This document shows positions 9,536 through 18,102 of a stretch of 64,000 nucleotides of DNA, in pieces (positions within the stretch are counted from its first letter, which is position 1; each line of letters begins with the position of its first letter). This stretch comes from Psychrobacter sp. Ps6. GTDB lineage: Bacteria > Pseudomonadota > Gammaproteobacteria > Pseudomonadales > Moraxellaceae. The stretch spans positions 310,001 to 374,000 of the forward strand of contig NZ_JADQAI010000001.1 of assembly GCF_022129235.1 (NCBI RefSeq), in the 5' to 3' direction. A program made the translations under genes and the position numbers. The notes beneath the pieces were generated by a model that saw only the letters and a list, made by a program, of their open reading frames with translations, was not told where the DNA came from and searched no databases.

Positions 9536-9570
9536 TAAAAATAGCGCCAAGTACTGATACTTGACGCTAT
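9536..9570 (-). terminator. Terminator after prs
   Basis: ATAGCG(C/T)CAAGTA and its complement form a stem of about 13 bp with a 4-base loop and a T-run on each side. On the minus strand it ends prs transcription. Confidence 0.8.
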
Positions 9571-9638
9571 TCTTTTTATTACTAAATTTTTGTTGTCACC
9601 ACAATGCTATTAAAATTTATAGCAATGACTGTCTCATA

Positions 9639-10586
9639 TTAGGCATCAAACATCGCACTAATAGATTCTTCATTATTAATACGGCGTAAGCTCTCAGCAA
9701 GCATTGGCGCGATACTGACCTGACGGATTTTGCTACAGGCTTTTGCTTCAGCTGATAATGGAATCGTATCGGTCACAACGACTTCGTCTAACGCAGATTC
9801 GCTGATGTTTTTGAGTGCATTACCTGATAGGACAGGGTGAGTGATATAAGCTAAGACGCGGCGTGCGCCATTTTCTTTTAGTGCTTCGGCGGCTTTACAT
9901 AATGTACCAGCCGTATCGACCATATCATCAACGATGACGCAGTCACGGTCACGCACATCACCGATGATGTGCATCACTTGTGACTCATTGGCACGGGCAC
10001 GGCGCTTATCAATAATTGCCATGTCGGTATCGCCTAACTGCTTGGCCATTGCACGGGCACGAACCACGCCGCCAACATCAGGTGAAACCACCATGATATT
10101 GTCATAATCTTGTTTTTGTAGGTCGTTTAGGAGTACTGGCGTGCCGTAGATGTTATCTACAGGGATGTCAAAGAAACCCTGAATCTGATCTGAGTGCAAA
10201 TCAACAGTCATTACGCGATCGATACTGACGATGTTTAACATGTCAGCGACCACTTTAGCCGAGATAGGTACACGAGCTGAACGCGGGCGACGATCCTGAC
10301 GAGCATAACCAAAATACGGCATGACAGCCGTGATACGGCCAGCACTAGAGCGACGCAAGGCGTCCGCCATCATCATGATTTCCATCAAATTGTCGTTGGT
10401 CGGTGCACAAGTAGGCTGCATGATAAACACATCTTTACCACGTACGTGTTCTTTGATTTCCACGGCAATTTCGCCATCAGAAAAACGCGTGATGTCAGCT
10501 TTACCAAGAGGTATATGAAGGTGATCGGCTACGGTTTTTGCTAATTCTGGGTGGGCATTGCCCGTAAAAATCGCCAAATAAGGCAT
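9639..10586 (-). CDS. prs: Ribose-phosphate pyrophosphokinase (PRPP synthase)
   Basis: Makes PRPP from ribose 5-phosphate and ATP for nucleotide, NAD, His and Trp synthesis. It is 315 residues, the class I length. Visible signatures are [10 protein letters not shown] (residues 35-44), the flexible loop [18 protein letters not shown] with catalytic residues, the Mg/ATP motif [15 protein letters not shown] (~125-139) and the ribose-5-phosphate loop [13 protein letters not shown] (~215-227). It lies between tRNA-Gln and rplY, the conserved gammaproteobacterial arrangement, and probably starts from its own promoter or from readthrough of the tRNA unit. Confidence 0.97.
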   Translation of the reverse strand: MPYLAIFTGNAHPELAKTVADHLHIPLGKADITRFSDGEIAVEIKEHVRGKDVFIMQPTCAPTNDNLMEIMMMADALRRSSAGRITAVMPYFGYARQDRRPRSARVPISAKVVADMLNIVSIDRVMTVDLHSDQIQGFFDIPVDNIYGTPVLLNDLQKQDYDNIMVVSPDVGGVVRARAMAKQLGDTDMAIIDKRRARANESQVMHIIGDVRDRDCVIVDDMVDTAGTLCKAAEALKENGARRVLAYITHPVLSGNALKNISESALDEVVVTDTIPLSAEAKACSKIRQVSIAPMLAESLRRINNEESISAMFDA

Positions 10587-10696
10587 GACAGAAGTCCTAT
10601 TGATTGACTCAAGCAGCGACCGCTAAGCAGTGACAAACTGCTCAAATTAAGAAAAGAGTGGTGAAAAAGATTGAAGACTACTATTACAGTAAAAAA

Positions 10697-10772
10697 TGGC
10701 AGGGGTAGCTGGACTCGAACCAACGGATGTCAGGATCAAAACCTGATGCCTTACCAACTTGGCTATACCCCT
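10697..10772 (-). tRNA. tRNA-Gln(TTG), copy 1
   Basis: 76 bases with encoded CCA (minus strand). Acceptor stem AGGGGTA / TACCCCT, anticodon stem TCAGG / CCTGA, anticodon TTG (plus-strand positions 10737-10739). Identical in sequence to the second copy 239 bases upstream in the transcription direction. Confidence 0.96.
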
Positions 10773-10910
10773 GTAATGTCTAGGCTATGAACAACCGAAA
10801 GCTAATAGCGACTAATAGTCATTCTTAGAATGGTGTCACGACCTGTCAGTTATCTTATAAACGATTGAGCCGTCTAAAACATAACTTTTCCCTAGCGGTG
10901 TTCATTGCGA

Positions 10911-10940
10911 ACTATACCGAAACTGGGATAACGTTGTCAA
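10911..10940 (-). promoter_or_regulatory. Possible promoter for tRNA-Gln copy 1
   Basis: Minus strand: TTGACA at 10935-10940, an 18-base spacer, and TATAGT at 10911-10916. It would give a leader of about 130 bases before the tRNA. Confidence 0.45.
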
Positions 10941-11011
10941 TGACAATAGCATAAGAGGTCATTTATAAACCGCTTATACTCAGTGTATTTCTAACGCTTC
11001 GTACTAAAAAA

Positions 11012-11087
11012 TGGCAGGGGTAGCTGGACTCGAACCAACGGATGTCAGGATCAAAACCTGATGCCTTACCAACTTGGCTATACCCCT
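11012..11087 (-). tRNA. tRNA-Gln(TTG), copy 2
   Basis: 76 bases with encoded CCA, anticodon TTG (plus-strand positions 11052-11054), identical to copy 1. It is the promoter-proximal copy. Confidence 0.96.
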
Positions 11088-11100
11088 ATTGTGGCGACCT

Positions 11101-11128
11101 ATTATAAGTAAATTTTCAGATTTTGCAA
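11101..11128 (-). promoter_or_regulatory. Promoter of the tRNA-Gln genes
   Basis: Minus strand TTGCAA (11123-11128), a 16-base spacer, and TATAAT (11101-11106), only about 14 bases before the tRNA-Gln copy 2 5' end. The -35/-10 pair is the same as that of the tRNA-Ser promoter. Confidence 0.75.
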
Positions 11129-11301
11129 GTCATTTGCGGCTTTTTCTGGGATTTATTCTTAATTTATCAAGGACGGTATGATTTCGATAGGTATATGGTG
11201 AAAGTTGGTGATAAGGATTGATATCTTACCTGTATTCTCTTGTAGGGCTATATGAGTGATCTTGAGACTAGTGTGTCTGGCACGAGATTTCCAAAATAGT
11301 C

Positions 11302-11781
11302 TTATATGTTCCGAGGAGTAGCGTAAGGCTCCACTGTATGCAACAGCTTGAGCAATGTAGCTAAGAACTCACTTTTCTTTATTTTTGAGGTGATAGTATT
11401 ATTACCATCAAAAAATTTCCCAAAAAATATCAGATATTCATCTTCTTGGTAAACGTAAAATAGAGATTTGTTAGTAGATAAGTCGTAGAACAAAAAGTTA
11501 TCTCTCTCACTACTGCTATCGTAAACGCCAGTTTCAGTTTCATAAAAAATATCGTGTAGCTTGCTTAGTGGCGTATTGATCAAGCTTTTATTTAGGTGAA
11601 ATTCGCCATTAGTAATCAGCTCTATTTCTTTTTTAATATTGTTAACAAGTGGAAACGCAGAATAATTATTATCTTGATAACTGATGTTTACTGAGTTCAC
11701 AATAATATCCATCACTATGAATGGCTTTTCCATTTCATGTATTTTAAAAGCAATAGTTTTTATATTTCCGAGAGTGATCAT
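11302..11781 (-). CDS. Hypothetical protein, AT-rich orphan
   Basis: A 159-residue protein I do not recognise. It has no signal peptide or membrane helix and is rich in Asn, Ile, Lys, Phe and Tyr. The C-terminal half has alternating hydrophobic/aromatic strands (FLFYDLSTNKSLFYVY, then YLIFFGKFFDG), suggesting a small alpha/beta fold of the kind seen in immunity or SMI1-like proteins; that resemblance is only impressionistic. The codons are clearly AT-richer than those of ispE and prs on either side. It interrupts the otherwise conserved ispE - tRNA-Gln - prs order, so lateral acquisition is plausible. It follows ispE on the same strand after 77 bases and could be cotranscribed. No nearby toxin gene is visible. 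Confidence 0.6.
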   Translation of the reverse strand: MITLGNIKTIAFKIHEMEKPFIVMDIIVNSVNISYQDNNYSAFPLVNNIKKEIELITNGEFHLNKSLINTPLSKLHDIFYETETGVYDSSSERDNFLFYDLSTNKSLFYVYQEDEYLIFFGKFFDGNNTITSKIKKSEFLATLLKLLHTVEPYATPRNI

Positions 11782-11858
11782 ATTTTGCTCTTAAATGCTT
11801 TAGGCTTGGTAGTATTTGCGGCGCTTACCTTTTCACCTATCTATAAAAACTTGCGCAG

Positions 11859-12821
11859 TTACAAACTCCCCACCACATACCCCGAACAAGGCGCACCTTC
11901 AACCCACTTCGCCAATAGCTTTCTATCAGTGGCAATACTTGCATCTAGCGGTAAAAATACTGCACTACCTGAGCCAGTCATGCGTGCGGTACTCATTGCC
12001 TGCGTCTCCAACCCTTGCAAATAATTCAAAGCCTCTGCAACAGCAGGAGCGAGGCTTGTCACTACTGGCGTAAAGACATTGTGATAAGGCGTATTCAAAT
12101 TTTGAACATAATCATTGGATTGATTTTTAATCGTATCAATCGATAGAGGAGTGATATCTCGCTGTAGTTTGGGGTGGGCGAATAATTTGGCAGTATTAAC
12201 ATGCGCATCAGGCGTTAAGACTAAATACTGCTGGTCAGGTAAATTGATGGCAGTCAACGCTTCACCAATACCCATCGCAATGGCATCTTGCCCAAAGATA
12301 AAGATTGGCACGTCTGCGCCTACCTTTGCACCAATTTTTATCAGCTCATCACAAGTAAAGTTAAACTGCCAAAGCTCATTGAGCACCAGCATAGTCGTTG
12401 CGGCGTTGGATGAGCCACCGCCCAATCCTGCGCCCATTGGCAAATGCTTGTCTAAAGTGACAGTAACTTGTGCCAACTGCTCAGGCAAAGTATCTGACTG
12501 TATAGCAAAGGCTAGCAATGCGCGCGCCGCTTTAAAGATTAAGTTGTCTTCTATATTAGTAGTTATCGCCTCGGCACCAGCTAATACCAATAGCTGATGA
12601 CAGAGGGTGTTGGCATCTGCTTTATTAGCAGCCGTTTGCATCACAGCATCATCCATGAGTGAAAAATGCAAATAATCACCCCAATCAAGCAGGCGAAACA
12701 CCGTTTGCAAATTATGATAGCCGTCATCACGCTTGCCTGTAATATGCAAAAATAAATTAATTTTTGCAGGGGACAAACGCGTAATAGTAGAGTCAGATGC
12801 TTCGGCTATGTTTTTAATCAT
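11859..12821 (-). CDS. ispE: 4-diphosphocytidyl-2-C-methyl-D-erythritol kinase
   Basis: The ATP-dependent kinase of the MEP isoprenoid pathway. The 320-residue protein has the GHMP-kinase layout: N-terminal PAKINLFLHITGKRDDGYHN (18-37) with the catalytic Lys and substrate His, the ATP loop LPMGAGLGGGSSNAA (about 131-145), and a C-terminal MTGSGSAVF motif (~282-290). It is about 30 residues longer than the E. coli protein, spread over loops. It follows lolB on the same strand after 90 bases, as in Pseudomonas. The frame is intact. Confidence 0.95.
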   Translation of the reverse strand: MIKNIAEASDSTITRLSPAKINLFLHITGKRDDGYHNLQTVFRLLDWGDYLHFSLMDDAVMQTAANKADANTLCHQLLVLAGAEAITTNIEDNLIFKAARALLAFAIQSDTLPEQLAQVTVTLDKHLPMGAGLGGGSSNAATTMLVLNELWQFNFTCDELIKIGAKVGADVPIFIFGQDAIAMGIGEALTAINLPDQQYLVLTPDAHVNTAKLFAHPKLQRDITPLSIDTIKNQSNDYVQNLNTPYHNVFTPVVTSLAPAVAEALNYLQGLETQAMSTARMTGSGSAVFLPLDASIATDRKLLAKWVEGAPCSGYVVGSL

Positions 12822-12911
12822 GTTTTTTCATCATAAGGTACAGTCATAAACGACTATGGTAATGAGCAATACTGGCTGATTTTTCAGTGGTGATACACTA
12901 GTAATGACGGA

Positions 12912-13541
12912 CTAGTGATTAATCGTCATCACAACTTTATTGCCTTGTGGCTGCACCGCACTGATTTTACTCGGGAGTTTGTCATTCCCTTTATAAGTAA
13001 AGCTGGCACTCCAGTCGCCATTGACTGAGCTTACCAATCGGTTTTGAGCATCTAGCTGCGGGGCGCTATCTGAAGGCGCTGGGCGACCAGAGATCCAGTA
13101 AGGCATTTGCGAGATAGGCGCTTGCCAGCCAGTGGCTTTTTTGAGCAAGGTTTCAGGGTCATCAGCAGTCAACGTGCCCGTTTTTTCGCTGACTAGCGTC
13201 GCCGTTTGTCCATTATATTCAATGTTGGTCTTACCAATACCAAGTGCACCAATCAATTCAATAGCAAAGCGATCGTTTTCTTGTCCCCATGCATAAAACG
13301 CACTACCGCCTTGGGTACCTGAGGTGTCATTAGCAGGTGTTGTCACCCCAATTTTACCCGTGATGTTAAAGCTCTCTAGCTTTTTGGGCTGATCAGCGTT
13401 TTGACCTTGCATCGTGGTTGGTTGGTTGGTCGCATTAGCTGTTTTTAGTGACTGACAGCCAGAGGTGATCACCATCGTAGTCGCTATCGCAGTAAGCAAA
13501 GCCAGTTTGTTTGGTTTATAAGACATCGTTGATGCTGACAT
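12912..13541 (-). CDS. lolB: Outer-membrane lipoprotein LolB
   Basis: Receives lipoproteins from LolA and inserts them into the inner leaflet of the outer membrane. The protein is 209 residues. Its signal peptide ends in a lipobox-like VITSGC with lipidated Cys29, somewhat off the consensus (Thr at -3). The mature domain shows the LolB-like FNITGKIGV start, GSAFYAWGQENDRFAIELIG (20 residues) and LPYWI-like MPYWISGRPAPS. Met6 is an alternative start. The identification rests on these motifs together with the position hemA / TPR - lolB - ispE, so it is firm although LolB proteins diverge rapidly. Confidence 0.88.
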   Translation of the reverse strand: MSASTMSYKPNKLALLTAIATTMVITSGCQSLKTANATNQPTTMQGQNADQPKKLESFNITGKIGVTTPANDTSGTQGGSAFYAWGQENDRFAIELIGALGIGKTNIEYNGQTATLVSEKTGTLTADDPETLLKKATGWQAPISQMPYWISGRPAPSDSAPQLDAQNRLVSSVNGDWSASFTYKGNDKLPSKISAVQPQGNKVVMTINH

Positions 13542-13719
13542 AATGTGCTCTCAAAATGGGAAAATAGACAGGTTAACAAAGATATTAGCTTAAGGGCTAT
13601 TTGTTGCTCGGTTATGCACGGCTGTTAGCTTCTTATACGTCCCTTGTAATTGATAAGTGCTGTGTAACGTGTCAAGCCTAATGGCATCATGCCGCAACAG
13701 CTATTTTGAAAAACCAATA

Positions 13720-15657
13720 TCAATATAGCTGTATGCTGTCATTGATATTGTGTTGTCCAAAGGAGAAGCGCTGTTGCAAGTCTGCGAGTAGTGCTTCGAC
13801 TTTTTCGTTATTGCCGAGACCCTGATAAGCACGCAGTAATAGAGTGCCTGAGCGCAGGGTTGGGAGCACATCGTAAGGCGTTTGTAGATAGTCGATGACT
13901 TGCTTATAATTTTCTTTGGTCAATGCATTACCCGCCAGTACATTGAGAGCTTGCAGGTGAAGGTCATTATCATAGCGCGGGTCGTCATAGCGAATTTGGA
14001 TAATTGCTGTGGCGAGTGCCAGACCTTGTTCGGAGCTACGCTCGTTGGCCAATAGCAACTGTGCATAACTGAGCTGATAGGATAAATTGGTAGGATCGAG
14101 CGCCTGCAAATGGTTAAGGAGCGTACGCTTGACAACATAGTCGCTTTTGTCATCTAACAGTTGGACACGGGCAAAGAGTAACATCTCATTATCAGGATAT
14201 TTACGAGCGGCCCGCGTCAATAGACGTAAGGCTTCTTCTGATTCATTTTGCTGCCACAAAATATCGGCTTGCATCACAAAGGTGTCAGGGGCGAATACCG
14301 TAAAGTCTTTGCGTAGCTTTTCTAAAGTAGTAATGGCGGCGTCGACGTCGTCATTGAGCAATTCAAATGCGACTACTTTGCGACGTGCTTCTAATACTAA
14401 GTCTTCTTGCATCACGCCATTGAGATAGTATTTGGCTTTATCAAACTGCTGCTGACGCTCAGCACTGATACCGAGATAGTAATAAGCTTGGTCAAGGTAA
14501 GCGGGGTTTTTGGCAAGCATATTGAGTAGATCATCTGCGCTCGCATATTCTTCGATATCCAAGCTCACTAGTGCTGCTAGCAAGGTAATCTCAGCATCAT
14601 CGTTAAAGCGGCTGTGGGCTTCGAGCAATAGTTTCCAAGCTTGGTCGCTTTGTTTTAAGTCTAATAAGTAGCGAATCTCGTACAGGTACAAACTTTTGCT
14701 ATCAGGATTGCGCAAGCGTGCTTGGCTTATATAGTTGACCACGGTTTCTGCTGTAACGATTTTGCGCAAAATATCAGCCTTTAAGGTAATAAAAGGCACA
14801 TAATCAGGCTGGCGCTCTAGCGCACGGTTAATATGCACGATAGCGATTTCGGGCTCATTGAATTGGTAAAGTAAACCGGCCTTTAATACGGATAGTGAGG
14901 CATTTTGCTCGCTATCTAGTGGCTGCAAAGCGGCGAGCAGCTCGCGTTTGTCATCGTCATTGTTGGGATAAATACCGATAAGGATTTCGCTCAAATCCGC
15001 ACGCGGATCGTAACGCAAGATGCGGTTTAAGGTTTCGCCAGCTAAGATATAGTCGTGTGCCCGTAGTGCCAAATGCGCCACATAAAACCAAGCAGGTACA
15101 TGATCAGGATTCTGGTCTTGCCATGATTTCGCAAATGCTAATGAATCCTCAACCCTTTCATTACGCAGTGATAGAGTCAGTGCCCTCTCAAAGACCGCTG
15201 TGGCATCTTCTTTAAAAGATTGTTGCTTATAGATTGTAATCGCACGTTGTTTGTCATCACGATCCGCAGCAAATTCTGCATCTAATAGAGCATATAAACT
15301 GGGTTCATTGAGTTCAGGCTGCCATAAGCTAGCTGGCGCTAGACCATCAATGTTTTTCACGCTATCTGTCATTTGGCTGTTTTTATGAACAGTCGTGCTG
15401 ATAGAGGTGCTAGAAATAACGTTGTTATTTACCCCATTATCGCTAGTAATGACTGATGCTCGTGGCGTTTTTGTGGCCAACTCTGTATCAGCATGGCTGG
15501 CATGCGCAGGTACGGCAAGGCATAAACAGACGGCCAATGACAACGCTAGCTTATAACGCTGGCACAAACGATCAATAACGACCTGCAATAAAGCGCGGAG
15601 GCTAGATTGCTCGTTATAAAGAGGTTGTGATCTAGATAATGATCCAAAAAACATCAT
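13720..15657 (-). CDS. Tetratricopeptide-repeat periplasmic protein
   Basis: A 645-residue protein with a probable Sec signal peptide (LALSLAVCLCLAVPAHA, about residues 37-53). The unusual ~35-residue stretch before it suggests a later start may be used. The rest is helical, with many degenerate TPR units (for example ALTLSLRNERVEDSLAFAKSW, quoted in part; AIVHINRALERQPDYVPF; AYYYLGISAERQQQFDKAKYY). The orthologous position in Pseudomonas, between hemA and lolB, is also a large TPR protein. It is likely an envelope scaffold or assembly factor; the exact partner is unknown. It is divergent from hemA across 550 bases. Confidence 0.82.
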   Translation of the reverse strand: MMFFGSLSRSQPLYNEQSSLRALLQVVIDRLCQRYKLALSLAVCLCLAVPAHASHADTELATKTPRASVITSDNGVNNNVISSTSISTTVHKNSQMTDSVKNIDGLAPASLWQPELNEPSLYALLDAEFAADRDDKQRAITIYKQQSFKEDATAVFERALTLSLRNERVEDSLAFAKSWQDQNPDHVPAWFYVAHLALRAHDYILAGETLNRILRYDPRADLSEILIGIYPNNDDDKRELLAALQPLDSEQNASLSVLKAGLLYQFNEPEIAIVHINRALERQPDYVPFITLKADILRKIVTAETVVNYISQARLRNPDSKSLYLYEIRYLLDLKQSDQAWKLLLEAHSRFNDDAEITLLAALVSLDIEEYASADDLLNMLAKNPAYLDQAYYYLGISAERQQQFDKAKYYLNGVMQEDLVLEARRKVVAFELLNDDVDAAITTLEKLRKDFTVFAPDTFVMQADILWQQNESEEALRLLTRAARKYPDNEMLLFARVQLLDDKSDYVVKRTLLNHLQALDPTNLSYQLSYAQLLLANERSSEQGLALATAIIQIRYDDPRYDNDLHLQALNVLAGNALTKENYKQVIDYLQTPYDVLPTLRSGTLLLRAYQGLGNNEKVEALLADLQQRFSFGQHNINDSIQLY

Positions 15658-16208
15658 AGATAGCCGTGTTCGCCCATGGTTTACCTACATAGCTGAGGCA
15701 ATTTTATTTTAATCATTTCAAATCAAATAGTGGTAACGAGTACCCATGACAAACATTATAAGAGCAGATGAACAGTATAAACAATAGCATCCGTGTTACT
15801 CATGTCTGAGCAATCATCATTCTATTGATACGCTATGACGGATACTTGTTTTAAGCATGAGTTATTTTGCTAGGACTTTTATACAAATAGCCATGCTCAT
15901 CAGAATACTGTGGAAATATAACAAGTTAAGCGACGCTAAGCGAATGATTTATGGTTGTCTTAGCGACCATTTGCCAAAACACATCCATTGATTTTATCAA
16001 TCATATCGGTAGTTGATTTGTTACATTTGCGACCAGATACAGAGATATAGCTATCATAGATGGGTGAGTGTTAATTAACGCCAGCAATAATGATATAATA
16101 AGCGGTTTTTAGGGTCTTCCTTTCAGCGCTGTCGTCAAAAACTGTCTTTTAAAAATAATGAGATAGCGTGGGTGAGCAGCTGAGCGGCATGTTTATGGTC
16201 TATCAATA
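15658..16208. other. Divergent intergenic region, TPR gene / hemA
   Basis: 551 bases without a supported gene. It holds a 7-bp inverted repeat CGCTAAG / CTTAGCG (15934-15965) and the probable hemA promoter. No small ORF with a ribosome-binding site is convincing. Confidence 0.6.
16071..16099 (+). promoter_or_regulatory. Probable hemA promoter
   Basis: TTAATT (16071-16076), a 17-base spacer and a perfect TATAAT (16094-16099). The leader to the hemA ATG would be about 100 bases. Confidence 0.5.
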
Positions 16209-17600
16209 ATGAGATTAGTGGTCATTGGGGTCAATCACAAAACTGCACCAGTCGCTCTGCGAGAGCGCTTGGCGCTGGTGGGTGACGATGTGAATGTCGC
16301 GCTTGAGCAAATAGAGTCCTTCACGGATGGCAGTGTGATTGTCTCTACTTGCAACCGTACTGAGATTTATGCACTTGTGCCGCATACTTTGACCCCGCAC
16401 CACTCACACGCATCAAGTTCGGCAGTCAATGAGCAGACAGACCACGCCATCTCTCATAATGATTTTAGTAGCAGTGCTCATGTCACATCAAGCATGATCA
16501 GCGCTCATATTCTCAAGATCAAGACGTGGCTCGCTGAATTCAAACAGCTCCCACTCGCAGATATCGATCCTTATCTCTATGTGCACCGCGACACGCACGC
16601 ATTGACCCACTGGCTAAGAGTCGCAGCGGGGCTGGACTCTATGATATTGGGGGAGCCGCAAATACTCGGTCAAATCAAGCGCTCTGTACATTTGGCACAA
16701 GAGCAAAAAGTATTGAGCAATCAGCTCGGTTGGATCGTTGATCAAGTGTTTGCCGCTGCCAAACGAGTACGTAATGAGACGCAAGTGGGTGCACAAGCGG
16801 TATCTCTGAGCTTTGCGGCGGCCAAATTGGTCACGCAGATATTTGATGACTTGCCCAGTCGTACGTTATTGGTCGTCGCGGCAGGTGAGATGAATCGCTT
16901 GGTTGCCACCCATATCGCTGGTCTTGGCGTCGGTCGAGTGATTATTTGCAATCGTAATCCTGAGCGTGCTGAGGCATTGGCGGCTGAGTTACGTAGTCCC
17001 AATCGTCGTATAGACGTGAGACCCTTGCAAGAGTTGTCACAAGTATTGGCAGAAGCCGATATTGTCAGCAGCTGTAGTGGCAGTATGGATTTATTGATTG
17101 ATAAAACCATGACCATGCAAGCGCTTAAGCGTCGCCGTTATCAGCCAATGCTGATGATAGATTTGGCCGTACCACGTGATATTGACTCAACCATCAGCCG
17201 CATTGATGATGTTTATCTGTATTCTGTTGATGATTTGCAGCATGTGATTGCCGGTAATATTGAGCAGCGTCGGCAAGCGGCGGTCGATGCGGAACTGCTA
17301 GTCAGTCAATTGGTCGTTGAAATAGATCGCCGCTTTCAAGTTCGTCAAGTGGGTAAAGACATCCAGCAGTACCGTACCTGTACTCAAAATCAAGTAGATA
17401 AGCTGCTGCATGAGTCCATTGCCAAGCTGCAACAAGACGACGTCAGTCCAGAAGACATTCTCATTGAGCTGTCACGGCGCCTGACCCAAACATTGACACA
17501 TGCACCATCCAAACTCATGCGTAAAGCCGCCCGCGAAGGTGATAGCGATTTGCTAGATTTTGTGGTGTCTGGGCTACAGGATGCCCATCGCGGACGTTAA
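16209..17600 (+). CDS. hemA: Glutamyl-tRNA reductase
   Basis: Reduces glutamyl-tRNA-Glu to glutamate-1-semialdehyde with NADPH, the first committed step of C5 haem synthesis. The catalytic Cys48 lies in VSTCNRTEIYA. The substrate-domain motif GLDSMILGEPQILGQIK, the NADPH domain (VVAAGEMNRLVATHI) and the C-terminal helical dimerisation domain are all present. At 463 residues it is about 45 longer than the E. coli enzyme. The excess is a His/Ser-rich insertion (about residues 60-100) between the catalytic Cys strand and the helix before the LYVH motif. It is divergent from the TPR gene, matching the Pseudomonas layout. Confidence 0.96.
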   Translation: MRLVVIGVNHKTAPVALRERLALVGDDVNVALEQIESFTDGSVIVSTCNRTEIYALVPHTLTPHHSHASSSAVNEQTDHAISHNDFSSSAHVTSSMISAHILKIKTWLAEFKQLPLADIDPYLYVHRDTHALTHWLRVAAGLDSMILGEPQILGQIKRSVHLAQEQKVLSNQLGWIVDQVFAAAKRVRNETQVGAQAVSLSFAAAKLVTQIFDDLPSRTLLVVAAGEMNRLVATHIAGLGVGRVIICNRNPERAEALAAELRSPNRRIDVRPLQELSQVLAEADIVSSCSGSMDLLIDKTMTMQALKRRRYQPMLMIDLAVPRDIDSTISRIDDVYLYSVDDLQHVIAGNIEQRRQAAVDAELLVSQLVVEIDRRFQVRQVGKDIQQYRTCTQNQVDKLLHESIAKLQQDDVSPEDILIELSRRLTQTLTHAPSKLMRKAAREGDSDLLDFVVSGLQDAHRGR

Positions 17601-18102
17601 TGTTCTCATAGCGTCGATCAACGAACACTTACCAATAAAACGCTAATCGCGCAAGCCGTATCAGTGCCTGAGCGTATCGTTGTCAACCTCTGGTATCAGT
17701 GCTACTATCAAATCTTATAGATGATTTGGGTCAAGACAGTTTGGCTTAAAATAGAGTGCTGAGACTCGCTCATGTTGTGACTATAATGTGACTAGAAATA
17801 GTTTCGCCCTATATTTATAGCCCTCATTAATGTTTATTAGAATCAGTGCGTTTACATATCATGAATCTTAAGCATTGATATCAAAACAACACATGACCTC
17901 ATCATCAAAGACAATAGTAGTGCTCTAACCTGCTATCTCGTCAAACTTATATTATCTTCATCATTTTTCGCTATCAGTACTCGTTGATACCAATCATCTA
18001 TGGTACTTAACGATATTAGTATCTATATTATTTCTTATCCCAATATTGCGGTACGAAGAATTAAGAGACAGTCATCATCTAATCATATACTAGGAGTGTT
18101 CA
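17601..18102 (+). other. Intergenic region hemA - aminotransferase
   Basis: 502 bases with no supported gene. A TATAAT lies at 17782-17787 without a convincing -35. No terminator hairpin is obvious after hemA. Confidence 0.5.

Noticed and set aside
10697-11087. tRNA-Gln copies read as attL/attR of an integrated element
   Set aside because: Both are complete tRNAs, only 239 bases apart, with no integrase or cargo between them.
11737-12597. Plus-strand ORFs of 85 to 148 codons opposite ispE
   Set aside because: Antisense shadows of ispE; their translations have no family features.
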